Source: Cyclobacterium jeungdonense
GTDB taxonomy: Bacteria > Bacteroidota > Bacteroidia > Cytophagales > Cyclobacteriaceae
Length of the DNA stretch: 64,000 bases
Assembly (NCBI RefSeq): GCF_010994275.1
Contig: NZ_WMCD01000004.1
Coordinates: forward strand, 372,001-436,000
Reading direction: 5' to 3'
A model generated the notes under the pieces. It searched no databases, had not been told where the DNA came from, and saw only the letters and a program-made list of their open reading frames with translations. Shown here one piece after another: positions 1-8,793 of this stretch. Both the position numbers and the translations under genes were made by a program. Each line of letters begins with the position of its first letter. The stretch's first letter is position 1.

Positions 1-629
1 ACGGTGCCCGCCCCAATGATCACCACCTGCGTTGGCGGCACACCTGTTATTCCTCCCAATACCAACCCTTTCCCATCGCTTACACTACTCAAGTACTCCG
101 CAGCGATCAACATCACCGTACTTCCGGCGATCTCACTCATGGCTCGAACTACTGGCATTCCCCCGACCTTATCCTCCAGGTGCTCGAATGCCACAGCAGT
201 GACCTTCTTTCGGTTCAGTTCCTCTATAAATGAGGCCTTCTGTTTGCCCAACTGGAGTGCTGAAATCAGACAGGATCCCTGGCGCATGTACTCAATCTCT
301 TCAAGTGTCGGTGGCTCAACCTTCAATACTACGTCTGCGTCAAAAACCTCCTTACTAGAATAAACTACCGATGCTCCTGCCTCCGAATAATCCTTATCGG
401 AGAACTTCGCCAGTTTGCCGGCATTGGTTTCCACTTTTACCCGTTGCCCGTTTTGAACCAGAAGGGAAACAGCTTCCGGAGTCAGTACAACCCTTTTTTC
501 CTGATCTGCTATCTCTCTGGGTATTCCTATTAGTACATGTGAGCCCTTCTTTTTTACCCGGGCCACAGATTCCTGGGTAAACACTCCCGTTTCCTTTGCT
601 ATTTCAGAAAATCCTGATCCCGTTATCAT
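1..629 (-). CDS. ald: Alanine dehydrogenase, N-terminal part (runs off the window start)
   Basis: The reverse strand from 629 reads through to the window edge without a stop. It gives about 209 residues starting MITGSGFSEIAKETGVFTQE, with the N-terminal signature IGIPREIADQEKRVVLTPEA of the AlaDH/PNT family (around residues 33-52), then VLKVEPPT and a glycine-rich start of the NAD fold (VVIIGAGT) at the edge. AlaDH catalyses NAD-dependent conversion of alanine to pyruvate and ammonia. The leading SGFSEIAKETG extension is, from memory, usual in Cytophagales homologues. Its ATG overlaps the tsaE stop by four bases (ATGA), so the two are probably co-translated. The C-terminal NAD-binding half lies outside the window. 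The family is clear; catalytic competence cannot be judged from this piece. Confidence 0.88.
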   Translation of the reverse strand, partial: MITGSGFSEIAKETGVFTQESVARVKKKGSHVLIGIPREIADQEKRVVLTPEAVSLLVQNGQRVKVETNAGKLAKFSDKDYSEAGASVVYSSKEVFDADVVLKVEPPTLEEIEYMRQGSCLISALQLGKQKASFIEELNRKKVTAVAFEHLEDKVGGMPVVRAMSEIAGSTVMLIAAEYLSSVSDGKGLVLGGITGVPPTQVVIIGAGT

Positions 630-1054
630 TGGTGGCTAATTTTTACCCTTATATACCTGGTTTCTTCCGTTCCTTTTTCGATTTCTATCAATGCAAAGGT
701 CTCAGGCAAAAAACCAGGGATTTTTTCTGCCCACTCTACAAAGCAGTAATTACCACTGTAGAAATACTCCTCCACACCTATTTCGACTGCCTCCATAGGA
801 TCTTCTATTCTGTAAAAATCAAAATGATAGATGATTTTTCCATTTTTGATATCGTATTCATTTACTATGGAAAAGGTAGGGCTACTTACCGGATCTTCTA
901 CCGCCAGCAGGCTACAGATTTCCTTGATCAGGGTAGTTTTGCCTGCCCCCATCTCTCCTTTGAATACCCACACGGTGTAATCACGGCATAAATCTAGGAT
1001 TAATTCGGCGGATTTTGAAATTTCATCCAACTGTTTACATTCCCAGGATTTCAA
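626..1054 (-). CDS. tsaE: tRNA threonylcarbamoyladenosine biosynthesis ATPase TsaE
   Basis: 142 residues, the usual length for TsaE. A P-loop GEMGAGKTT lies at residues 33-41, followed by SSPTFSIVNEY and the YHFDFYRIEDP signature of the family, then VEWAEKIPGFLP. TsaE is the cytoplasmic ATPase that helps TsaB/TsaD make the t6A37 modification on ANN-decoding tRNAs. It sits 7 bp downstream of porX and overlaps the alanine dehydrogenase start by four bases, giving a porX-tsaE-ald order that I recall as conserved in many Bacteroidetes. No key residue appears to be missing. Confidence 0.95.
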   Translation of the reverse strand: MKSWECKQLDEISKSAELILDLCRDYTVWVFKGEMGAGKTTLIKEICSLLAVEDPVSSPTFSIVNEYDIKNGKIIYHFDFYRIEDPMEAVEIGVEEYFYSGNYCFVEWAEKIPGFLPETFALIEIEKGTEETRYIRVKISHQ

Positions 1055-1061
1055 ATGTTCG

Positions 1062-2615
1062 CTATTTTGGCTGTAAATGAACGATGGGAATGATCATCTC
1101 TTCAAGAGAAACCCCACCATGCTGAAACGTATCCTTGTAAAAGTTTACGTAGTAGTTATAATTATTCGGATAAGCAAAGAAGTAATCCTCCACTGCAAAT
1201 ACATAACTGGAGGAAATATTTAACTGAGGAAGTCTGGCATCCTCTGGTTTTTTGATTTCAAACACTTTCCCAGATTCAAAATTAAGGTTTTTCCCTTGTT
1301 TGTACCTCAAATTTGTAGTTACATTTCGATCTCCCACGATTTTGTAGGGCTTGTTAACCCGCTTGGTGCCGTGATCGGTAGTAACCACCACTTCTGCTCC
1401 TGCCTGGCTTATTTTTTTGAACAATTCAAATAACGAGCTATGCTGAAACCAACTGGTAGTCAGCGAACGATAGGCCGACTCATCAGGCGCTAATTCCCGA
1501 ATCATTTTCATGTCAGTCCTCGCATGGGACATCATATCTACAAAATTATAAACCAATACGTTCAAGTCATTCTTTACCAGGTTTGGAAACTGATCCAATA
1601 CTGCTTTGCCCTGATTGGTTTGCAGGATTTTATGGTAACTGGAGCGGATGGAAAGCCGGTTTTTCTTCAGGTTTATTTTTAAAAATTCGGCTTCGTTGTT
1701 GTTTTTACCTTCATCCGTATCTTCTTCCTCCCATAGGTCCGGATAAGATTTGGCCATATCCAGTGGCATCATGCCACTGAAAAGTGCATTTCTGGAAAAT
1801 GCCGTAGTGGTGGGTAGAATACTATAATAGGTTTCGTCTTCTTTTACCGTAAAGTAATCCCGCAGTTGATTTTCAATCATTTCCCATTGATCAAGCCTCA
1901 AGTTATCGATTACAATAAAAAACAATGGTTTACCCTCTTTCAATTTCGGAAACACATGCTGTTTCATGACCTGATGGGACAACACGGGCTTGCTAATATT
2001 GGGGACATTCAGCCAATCCAGATAATTTTCCTTGATAAATCGGGCAAAATTGACATTGGCTTCCACTTTTTGTGATTCCAAAACTTCTTGCATGCTTTTG
2101 TTTTCCGTCTCATCAATTTCCAATTCCCAATAGGTCAACTTTTTAAATATGTCCGCCCATTCTTCATGGTCGATGGCATCGTTATAAGCCATACTGATAT
2201 TCCTGAAGTCTTGCTGGTAAGAAAGGTTTGTTTTTTCACTGATCAATTGTTTGTTTTGAAGAATTTTCTTCGCTGACAACAGGATTTGATTAGGGTTGAT
2301 TGGCTTGATTAAATAATCGGCTATTTTTCCGCCAATCGCATCATCCATTATGTGTTCCTCTTCACTCTTGGTGATCATTACCACTGGAATTTGGGGCTTT
2401 AAGCTTTTGATCTGCTGCAAGGCCTCCAAACCTGTCATTCCGGGCATCATTTCATCCAGAAACACAAGATCGTAATTTTCCTCCTCTACCTTTTCTACTG
2501 CGTCCAACCCACTATTAACGGTGACTATATCATAGCCTTTTTGTTGTAAAAATAAAATATGGGGCTTCAAGAGATCAATCTCATCATCGGCCCATAATAT
2601 TTTGAAATTTTGCAT
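1062..2615 (-). CDS. porX: PorX-type response regulator with C-terminal PglZ/alkaline-phosphatase-like domain
   Basis: 517 residues. The receiver domain covers about residues 3-120, with the acidic pair D10/D11 in ILWADDE, phosphoacceptor D54 in LVFLDEMMPG and a conserved lysine in YLIKPINP. A PglZ-type domain occupies roughly 205-515, with FFIVIDNLRLDQW, the nucleophile region PTTTAFSRNALFSG, VVTTDHGT and a late HGG. This architecture is that of PorX, the response regulator of type IX secretion gene expression in Porphyromonas and Flavobacterium, reported to act as a phosphodiesterase on oligonucleotide substrates. It is transcribed away from the HD gene across a 53-bp divergent gap. The partner kinase PorY is not in the window. 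Confidence 0.93.
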   Translation of the reverse strand: MQNFKILWADDEIDLLKPHILFLQQKGYDIVTVNSGLDAVEKVEEENYDLVFLDEMMPGMTGLEALQQIKSLKPQIPVVMITKSEEEHIMDDAIGGKIADYLIKPINPNQILLSAKKILQNKQLISEKTNLSYQQDFRNISMAYNDAIDHEEWADIFKKLTYWELEIDETENKSMQEVLESQKVEANVNFARFIKENYLDWLNVPNISKPVLSHQVMKQHVFPKLKEGKPLFFIVIDNLRLDQWEMIENQLRDYFTVKEDETYYSILPTTTAFSRNALFSGMMPLDMAKSYPDLWEEEDTDEGKNNNEAEFLKINLKKNRLSIRSSYHKILQTNQGKAVLDQFPNLVKNDLNVLVYNFVDMMSHARTDMKMIRELAPDESAYRSLTTSWFQHSSLFELFKKISQAGAEVVVTTDHGTKRVNKPYKIVGDRNVTTNLRYKQGKNLNFESGKVFEIKKPEDARLPQLNISSSYVFAVEDYFFAYPNNYNYYVNFYKDTFQHGGVSLEEMIIPIVHLQPK

Positions 2616-2668
2616 ATCAATTGGTTTAATTCTTTTTAAGTTTACTTACTTTTAAGCATGTTGCCTAA

Positions 2669-3910
2669 ATGAACAGGACATTGAAAAGCCATAAGATAAT
2701 CAATGACCCGGTCTACGGGTTCATCAACATCCACAGTGAACTGATCTTTGCCGTCATTGATCATCCCTATTTTCAGAGGTTACGCAGAATCAAACAACTA
2801 GGTTTGACAGATATGGTCTATCCGGGTGCACTTCATACCCGATTTCACCATGCCATAGGCGCCATGCACTTAATGAGTATCACATTGGATCAATTACGTA
2901 ACAAAGGAATTGAAATCACTGAACAAGAGTATGAAGCATCCCAAATTGCCATTTTGCTTCATGATATTGGACACGGACCTTTTTCCCACGCGCTGGAATC
3001 CATCCTCCTCAAAGGGCTTCACCACGAATCCTTGTCACTTTTGTTCTTTGATGAGCTCAATAAGCAATTTCATGGCCAGCTTTTGTTGGCTAAAGCGATT
3101 TTTGTGGGAAGTTACGAAAGAAAATTCTTTCACCAATTAGTTTCCAGCCAGTTGGATATTGACCGCCTGGACTATCTTCAACGAGATTGTTTTTTTACCG
3201 GCGTTTCTGAAGGTACGATCGGTGCTGACCGCATCATTAAAATGATGACCATAGTGGATGATCATCTGGTAATAGAAGAAAAAGGAATTTATAGCATCGA
3301 AAATTTTCTAAATGCCCGCAGGCTGATGTACTGGCAGGTTTACTTACACAAAACTACCGTCTGTGCAGAGAAAATGCTCATTAACCTTATTCTTCGAGCG
3401 AAAGAACTGGTTTCCTCGGGCGTTCCGTTGCCTGGTTCGGTAGAATTGTTGGAATTTCTACAACGTGACCTTTCACAAGAACGGCCAACAGGAACCCCTG
3501 ATTGGCTGGAGGACTTTTCACAATTAGATGATTATGATGTGTGGGGTGCCATCAAGTTATGGAAAAATAGTGATGATCTGGTCCTGCGTGAGATATCTCA
3601 CATGTTTTTGACCCGGAGACTATTCAAAATCCAGCTGGTAAACCAACCATTCACTGACGAGGATATTTCTCGAATGAAGTCTGCCGTGCAATCTAAACTA
3701 AGCCTTTCCGATGTGGACTTGCCCTATTTTTTCACATCGGGAGAAATCAGCAATTATGGATACCTGGCAGATGACAAAATCTATATTTTGACCAAAAAGG
3801 GAGAGGTAATGGATGTGGCAATGGCTGCGGATCTGCCAAACATCAAGGCCATGAGTAAAATTGTTAAAAAATATTATGCTTGTCATGCTAAAAATTTAAC
3901 TTTACGGTAA
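2669..3910 (+). CDS. HD-superfamily phosphohydrolase (dNTPase-like)
   Basis: 413 residues with a full set of HD-domain metal ligands: HTRFHHAIGAMHLM (about 56-69), LLHDIGHGPFSHALE (HD at 98-99, second histidine at 102) and the distal aspartate in SSQLDIDRLDYLQRD. The opening DPVYGFINI resembles SAMHD1/dGTPase-like proteins, which hydrolyse dNTPs, but the substrate here is unknown. It stands directly before lpxD with a 15-bp gap, a neighbourhood I recall from other Bacteroidetes genomes, so it probably shares a transcript with lipid A genes. The ATG at 2669 is the first in frame and follows the short divergent gap with porX. Confidence 0.88.
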   Translation: MNRTLKSHKIINDPVYGFINIHSELIFAVIDHPYFQRLRRIKQLGLTDMVYPGALHTRFHHAIGAMHLMSITLDQLRNKGIEITEQEYEASQIAILLHDIGHGPFSHALESILLKGLHHESLSLLFFDELNKQFHGQLLLAKAIFVGSYERKFFHQLVSSQLDIDRLDYLQRDCFFTGVSEGTIGADRIIKMMTIVDDHLVIEEKGIYSIENFLNARRLMYWQVYLHKTTVCAEKMLINLILRAKELVSSGVPLPGSVELLEFLQRDLSQERPTGTPDWLEDFSQLDDYDVWGAIKLWKNSDDLVLREISHMFLTRRLFKIQLVNQPFTDEDISRMKSAVQSKLSLSDVDLPYFFTSGEISNYGYLADDKIYILTKKGEVMDVAMAADLPNIKAMSKIVKKYYACHAKNLTLR

Positions 3911-3925
3911 AACAAACTATACCTC

Positions 3926-4948
3926 ATGGAATTTACCATCGATCAAATTGCGCAACTTTTAGATGGAAATGTGGAAGGGGATGGTTCGATTAAAATCAGC
4001 CGCCTTGAAAAAATACAAGAAGGAACAATAGGAAGCATTGGGTTTTTATCTAACCTGAAGTACGAGCAATACCTCTACAACACCCAATGCTCCGCAATCA
4101 TTGTTTCGGATAATTTCAAACCTCAGAAAAAAATACATACGACTCTCATCCGGGTAAAAGATCCGTACATTGGTTTTACTAAACTCCTGGAAACCTATAA
4201 AGAATTAACAACATCAGAACTACTTGGTACGGAAATGCCCAGCTATATGCACGAAAGCAGTACCATCGGAGAAAAGTTTTTCCGGGGTGCCTTCTCTTAC
4301 ATTGGTAAAGGTTGTACCATCGGCACTAATGTCAAAATTCATCCTCAGGTATACATAGGGGATCAGGTAACAATTGGAGATAATTGTGTGTTTTATCCCG
4401 GAGTAAAATTATACTCAGGGACGATCATCGGAAACGATTGCGAGATTCATGCGGGCAGCGTAATTGGATCGGATGGGTTTGGTTTTGCGCCGCAGGAAGA
4501 CGGTACGTATAAGAATATTCCACAGTTAGGAAATGTAATACTGGAAGACAATGTGAGCATAGGCGCCAATACTACCATCGACTGTGCCACGATGGGATCC
4601 ACCCGAATAGGCAAAGGAGTGAAAATAGACAATCTGGTTCAAATTGCCCACAATGTAATTCTGGGTGAAAATACGGTAATCGCCTCCCAAGCTGGTGTAG
4701 CGGGATCCACCACTGTTGGGAAAAATTGCGTTCTGGCCGGAAAATGTTCCATTGTGGGTCACATACAACTGGCAGACCGAACGACCGTCGGTGGCAACAC
4801 AGGCGTTATGAAATCGGTCTTAGAACCTGGAAAGACTATTTTCGGCTATATAGGCTTTGATATTAAGGCTTTCTTAAAATCGTATACTATATTCAAAAAA
4901 TTACCTATACTTCAGGACAAATTAAGAGAGCTGGAAAAAAAACTATAA
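3926..4948 (+). CDS. lpxD: UDP-3-O-(3-hydroxyacyl)glucosamine N-acyltransferase LpxD
   Basis: 340 residues, normal for LpxD. The N-terminal uridine-binding domain (about 1-100) is followed by a left-handed beta-helix of hexapeptide repeats ([LIV]-G-x4 such as IGKGCTIGTNVKIHPQVYIG), the LpxD motif GSDGFGFAP near residue 180 and the catalytic histidine in LVQIAHNVILG near residue 240. The helical C-terminus (KLPILQDKLRELEKKL) is also typical. The enzyme adds the second 3-hydroxyacyl chain to UDP-glucosamine in lipid A synthesis, in the cytoplasm. It is co-directional with the HD gene, lpxC-fabZ and lpxA. Confidence 0.96.
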   Translation: MEFTIDQIAQLLDGNVEGDGSIKISRLEKIQEGTIGSIGFLSNLKYEQYLYNTQCSAIIVSDNFKPQKKIHTTLIRVKDPYIGFTKLLETYKELTTSELLGTEMPSYMHESSTIGEKFFRGAFSYIGKGCTIGTNVKIHPQVYIGDQVTIGDNCVFYPGVKLYSGTIIGNDCEIHAGSVIGSDGFGFAPQEDGTYKNIPQLGNVILEDNVSIGANTTIDCATMGSTRIGKGVKIDNLVQIAHNVILGENTVIASQAGVAGSTTVGKNCVLAGKCSIVGHIQLADRTTVGGNTGVMKSVLEPGKTIFGYIGFDIKAFLKSYTIFKKLPILQDKLRELEKKL

Positions 4949-4994
4949 ATTTGTCAGTCATTCGGCAGATCACAGTTATTAGTTAGTTATTTTA

Positions 4995-6389
4995 ATGAAA
5001 GTAAAACAACATACCATAAAAAAGCAGGTGACCATATCCGGGGTAGGATTACATACCGGTATTGAAGCCAATATGACTTTTTTGCCAGCAAATCCCAATT
5101 ACGGATACAAATTTCAACGAATGGACCTGGAAGGGCAGCCGATTATCGATGCAGATGTAGACAACGTGGTGGATGTATCGCGGGGCACGACTCTGGAACA
5201 AAGTGGAGCCAGGGTTTTTACCGTAGAGCATGTGCTGGCAGCCCTTGTTGGTATGGAAATAGACAATGTGCTGATCCAACTTAGCGGACCAGAACCTCCC
5301 ATATTGGACGGCAGTAGTATCCAGTTTATTGATATTCTGGAGGATGCCGGTCTGGAAGAGCAAAATGCCCTTCGCCGGTTTTTTGAGGTTCCGGAAAGCA
5401 TTCATTATAAGGACAGCGCCAGGGAAGTAGAGATGGCAGCACTTCCCCTGGATGATTTCCGGGTAACGGTGATGGTGGACTACAATTCACCTGTTTTGGG
5501 AAGTCAGCATGCCTCTATTACAGACATCAGCCAGTTTCGGCAGGAAATCGCTTCCTGCAGGACCTTTTGTTTTCTCCACGAACTGGAGATGCTTTACAAT
5601 AACAACTTAATCAAAGGGGGGGATCTGAATAATGCCATTGTGGTAGTAGACCGGGTGGTAGAAGAGGCGGAGTTATCCAATCTTGCCAAAATGTTTAATA
5701 AGCAAAAAGTGGAAGTAAAGAAGGAGGGAATCCTTAATAACGTGGAGCTTCGCTATAAAAATGAACCTGCCCGTCACAAACTTCTCGATGTTATTGGTGA
5801 CCTGGCCTTGGTAGGCAGGCCGCTAAAAGCTCAAATTCTGGCAGCAAGGCCCGGACATGCAGCCAACGTGGCGTTTGCCAAAAAAATAAAGCGGGCCATG
5901 GAAAAAGCAGGCCCCATGAATATCCCTTACTACGACCCAAAATCTCCTCCGGTCCTCGATATCAACCAAATTAGTAACATTTTACCGCACAGGTACCCTT
6001 TTCAGTTGGTGGATAAAATCATCTATCTGGACAACAAGGTGGTAGCTGGAGTAAAAAACGTAACCATCAACGAACCGTTTTTTATGGGTCATTTTCCCAA
6101 TAATCCTGTCATGCCAGGAGTGCTCCAAGTGGAAGCCATGGCACAGACCGGAGGAATTTTGGTTTTGAGTACCGTAGAAGACCCCGAAAATTATTGGACC
6201 TACTTCCTTAGCATCGAAAACTGCAAATTCAGAAAAATGGTGCTGCCCGGTGACACCTTAATTTTCAAATGCGAATTACTAAACCCAATTCGCAGAGGAA
6301 TCGCAAAAATGAAAGGCGAAGCCTTTGTTGGAAACGCCCTGGTTTGTGAAGCCGTAATGACCGCCAGTATCGTAAGAAAAGACGCATGA
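4995..6389 (+). CDS. lpxC/fabZ: Bifunctional LpxC deacetylase / FabZ dehydratase
   Basis: 464 residues with two fused enzymes. Residues 1 to about 305 are LpxC (UDP-3-O-acyl-GlcNAc deacetylase), with zinc ligands in VEHVLAALVGMEIDNV and HKLLDVIGDLAL. Residues about 315-464 are FabZ, with ILPHRYPFQLVDKI and the active-site segment FMGHFPNNPVMPGVLQVEAM. LpxC commits precursors to lipid A, and FabZ dehydrates 3-hydroxyacyl-ACP, which competes for the same acyl pool. The fusion is the normal arrangement in Bacteroidetes, so it is not novel, and it is a good phylum marker. The stop overlaps the lpxA start by four bases (ATGA). Confidence 0.97.
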   Translation: MKVKQHTIKKQVTISGVGLHTGIEANMTFLPANPNYGYKFQRMDLEGQPIIDADVDNVVDVSRGTTLEQSGARVFTVEHVLAALVGMEIDNVLIQLSGPEPPILDGSSIQFIDILEDAGLEEQNALRRFFEVPESIHYKDSAREVEMAALPLDDFRVTVMVDYNSPVLGSQHASITDISQFRQEIASCRTFCFLHELEMLYNNNLIKGGDLNNAIVVVDRVVEEAELSNLAKMFNKQKVEVKKEGILNNVELRYKNEPARHKLLDVIGDLALVGRPLKAQILAARPGHAANVAFAKKIKRAMEKAGPMNIPYYDPKSPPVLDINQISNILPHRYPFQLVDKIIYLDNKVVAGVKNVTINEPFFMGHFPNNPVMPGVLQVEAMAQTGGILVLSTVEDPENYWTYFLSIENCKFRKMVLPGDTLIFKCELLNPIRRGIAKMKGEAFVGNALVCEAVMTASIVRKDA

Positions 6390-7165
6390 TCAATAAATTA
6401 TCCGAAATAAGTGAAAAGGCCCAACTAGGGAAAAACGTTTCTGTAGAAGCGTTCTCCTCCATCCATGCCAATGTGGAAATTGGAGATGGCACTTGGATTG
6501 GTTCCAATGTGACCATTTATCCCGGGGCAAGAATTGGGAAAAATTGCCGCATTTTCCCCGGAGCCGTAATCGCAGCCATTCCGCAAGATCTGAAATTTAA
6601 AGGGGAAGATTCGCTGGTTGAAATAGGAGACGAAACAACCATTCGGGAATTTGTAACCATCAACCGCGGCACCGCTGATAAGCAAACCACCAAAATCGGG
6701 AAACAATGTCTTTTGATGGCTTATGTTCACATTGCGCATGACTGCCTGATCCACGATCGGGTAATCATTGCCAATTCAGTACAAGTTGCTGGTCATGTGA
6801 CGATTGATGACTGGGCCTTTATCGGTGGAAGCAGTGCAATCCATCAATTTGTGAAAATCGGCATGCACAGTATGGTATCCGGCGGTTCTCTAGTTCGGAA
6901 AGACGTTCCCCCCTTTACCAAAGCGGCACGCGAACCCCTGAGTTATGCAGGTGTCAACTCCCTGGGTCTCCGTAGAAGGGGCTTCGAGGGAAAAACCATT
7001 AGTGAAATTCAGGAAGTCTACCGATACCTTTTTTTAAATAGCTGGAACAATAGCAGGGCATTGGAAGAGATCGAAATCAATCTCCCCGCAACCAAGGAGA
7101 GGGATGAGATAGTGAATTTTATCCGCTCTTCGGAAAGGGGTGTAATGAAAGGATATATTCAATAA
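6386..7165 (+). CDS. lpxA: UDP-N-acetylglucosamine acyltransferase LpxA
   Basis: 259 residues, the standard LpxA length. Hexapeptide repeats run from about residue 15 to 185. The catalytic histidine lies in YVHIAHDCLIHDR near residue 118, the family motif IREFVTINRGT near residue 90, and a helical C-terminus follows RRRGFEGKTISEIQEVYR. LpxA performs the first lipid A step, O-acylation of UDP-GlcNAc. Its start overlaps the lpxC-fabZ stop by four bases, so the block lpxD, lpxC-fabZ, lpxA is almost certainly one transcript. Confidence 0.97.
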   Translation: MINKLSEISEKAQLGKNVSVEAFSSIHANVEIGDGTWIGSNVTIYPGARIGKNCRIFPGAVIAAIPQDLKFKGEDSLVEIGDETTIREFVTINRGTADKQTTKIGKQCLLMAYVHIAHDCLIHDRVIIANSVQVAGHVTIDDWAFIGGSSAIHQFVKIGMHSMVSGGSLVRKDVPPFTKAAREPLSYAGVNSLGLRRRGFEGKTISEIQEVYRYLFLNSWNNSRALEEIEINLPATKERDEIVNFIRSSERGVMKGYIQ

Positions 7166-7166
7166 A

Positions 7167-7802
7167 ATGTTTTCTGTAGACCTAAGCCTGGGCGGAAAAA
7201 AATTTCAAAGAGAATGGATTTTTAAAGCGTTAAGCCTCCGGGTTTCCAGCGGTGAAAAAATAGCCATCACTGGCGGAAATGGTTCTGGAAAATCTACGTT
7301 AATCAAATGCCTTTCTGGCCAAATGCCCCTCACCGAAGGGGAATTGAACTTCAAATCAGGAGATTACAGCATATCAATGGATGACGTCTACAAGCATCTC
7401 GTGATCAGTGCTCCCTATCTCGAACTACCCGAAGAGTTTACTCTTGAAGAGTTTCTTCGCTTTCATTTCTCCTTTAAAAAACTGGATTCCCCGGTGCCGT
7501 TTGGAGAATTGGTGGAATTGCTCCATCTGAAAAATGCTGTCAACAAACCCATTTCCCTTTTTTCATCTGGGATGAAACAACGGCTAAAGCTCGGAATATG
7601 CTTTTTTTCTCAATCCCCGCTGGTGCTGTTGGATGAACCTACTTCTAATTTGGATGAAAAAGGAATACAGTGGTATCGCAACCTGATAGCTGATTTCGGG
7701 AAATCCAAATGCCTGCTTATTGCATCTAATGATTCCAGGGAGTATGACTTTTGTGAACAAATCCTTTGTCTTGAAGATTATAAAAGGCAAAGATTACTTT
7801 GA
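7167..7802 (+). CDS. ABC transporter ATP-binding protein, no adjacent permease
   Basis: 211 residues, one ABC ATPase domain: Walker A GGNGSGKST (36-44), signature LFSSGMKQRLKLG (about residue 130) and Walker B LVLLDEPTSNLDE (about 150). It starts one base after the lpxA stop, so it is co-transcribed with lipid A genes. The size and simple architecture resemble CcmA- or LPS-export-type ATPases. No membrane partner is encoded next to it (the neighbour is a lipoprotein), so the substrate cannot be assigned. Linkage to lpxA hints at an envelope role, which is inference. Confidence 0.88.
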   Translation: MFSVDLSLGGKKFQREWIFKALSLRVSSGEKIAITGGNGSGKSTLIKCLSGQMPLTEGELNFKSGDYSISMDDVYKHLVISAPYLELPEEFTLEEFLRFHFSFKKLDSPVPFGELVELLHLKNAVNKPISLFSSGMKQRLKLGICFFSQSPLVLLDEPTSNLDEKGIQWYRNLIADFGKSKCLLIASNDSREYDFCEQILCLEDYKRQRLL

Positions 7803-7845
7803 TAAATTTTGGAATTGATTAATTTTACTTCTTTAGGAATAGTCT

Positions 7846-8328
7846 ATGAAAATGGCAGGGAGATTTTATTGGACAATACTGTTTTTTGTTGCGGTTATGG
7901 CCTGCAATGGGAGCGGTAGTGACGAACCGGAAAAGACAGTTGAGGAGCTCGCTATCGAAAAACTGGCCGGCGCCACTGGAAGCCAAACCTGGACCATTAG
8001 AAACGGGGGCTCTGTATCCAAAGACGGAACGCTACAAACCGACACTTTTACGGATTTCGAGATCCGATTTATCTCCAACAATACAGGAAAAAACTACATC
8101 ACCGAAAACAGCAACCTGCTATTTGACAGCAACGGCAACTGGGCATTCGAGGGTGAAAATTACGATAAGATCATCCTTTCCGGAATCCAGCCTGCAGCTA
8201 ACCGGGAAATATCCTTTACCAGAAATCAAAATCGACTCCGGCTGGAATGGAATGTTCCTGCGCCGCAAAATGCACGTGTAAGCGCTTTAGCCGGGTTCTA
8301 TGTGTTTGATCTGGTTTTAATGGAATAA
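7846..8328 (+). CDS. Small exported lipoprotein, lipocalin-like, unknown function
   Basis: 160 residues. A hydrophobic signal (WTILFFVAVMAC) ends in a lipobox-type cysteine followed by NGSGSDEPE, so it should be lipidated. The rest is polar and beta-rich, with TWTIRNGGSVSKDG and FEIRFISNNTGKNY, similar in feel to lipocalin-like exported proteins of Bacteroidetes, but no family is recognised with certainty. ATG at 7846 or the second ATG at 7852 could be the start. It is followed 23 bp later by another small exported protein. Confidence 0.7.
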   Translation: MKMAGRFYWTILFFVAVMACNGSGSDEPEKTVEELAIEKLAGATGSQTWTIRNGGSVSKDGTLQTDTFTDFEIRFISNNTGKNYITENSNLLFDSNGNWAFEGENYDKIILSGIQPAANREISFTRNQNRLRLEWNVPAPQNARVSALAGFYVFDLVLME

Positions 8329-8351
8329 ACCTACCTTAAACAAATAAACCC

Positions 8352-8777
8352 ATGAACAAGTACCTACTTATTATTTTTTTATTTTCTGCCTCCGCGGTGT
8401 GTGCCCAAAGTAAAGAGGTGGCTGCCGTAGAAAAAGCGGTGGCTGATTTGGTGAAGGCGATGGTCGATGGAGACGAATCTCAGTTAAAAATGCTGACAGA
8501 TCCCCAATTGACCTATGGGCACTCGAATGGCCTAATCGAAAACCAGTCCGAATTCATCCATGCGCTAAGCTCTGGAGAGTCTAATTTCACCGAAATCACT
8601 ATTGAAAATCAGACCGTGGACATTAAGGGAAAGATTGCATTGGTCAGGCATTTTCTCATTGGTGCGACCCATAACCAAAACAGTGACCCCGCTCCTGTAA
8701 ATTTGGGTGTTTTAACTGTTTGGCACAAAAAAGGTAAAAATTGGACCCTATTGGCAAGACAAGCCTACAAACGGTGA
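8352..8777 (+). CDS. Exported NTF2-like (DUF4440/SnoaL-type) protein
   Basis: 141 residues with a cleavable signal peptide (LLIIFLFSASAVCAQ). The mature part has the DUF4440/SnoaL pattern: AVEKAVADLVKAMVDGDESQL, then LTYGHSNGLI and a C-terminal LTVWHKKGKNWTLLARQ. Such NTF2-fold proteins can bind small ligands or be enzymes, and function cannot be predicted. It converges on mutS2 with only 16 bp between the two stops. Confidence 0.8.
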   Translation: MNKYLLIIFLFSASAVCAQSKEVAAVEKAVADLVKAMVDGDESQLKMLTDPQLTYGHSNGLIENQSEFIHALSSGESNFTEITIENQTVDIKGKIALVRHFLIGATHNQNSDPAPVNLGVLTVWHKKGKNWTLLARQAYKR

Positions 8778-8793
8778 TAATCCGTCTCCGCTT

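Noticed and set aside
4..363. 119-codon plus-strand frame at the window start
   Set aside because: It is the antisense shadow of the alanine dehydrogenase gene, whose reverse-strand translation matches the family.
1062..2615. PglZ domain as a phage-defence (BREX) gene
   Set aside because: It is fused to a receiver domain and sits in the porX-tsaE-ald context, which identifies PorX.
4995..6389. LpxC-FabZ fusion as a novel fusion
   Set aside because: This fusion is standard in Bacteroidetes.
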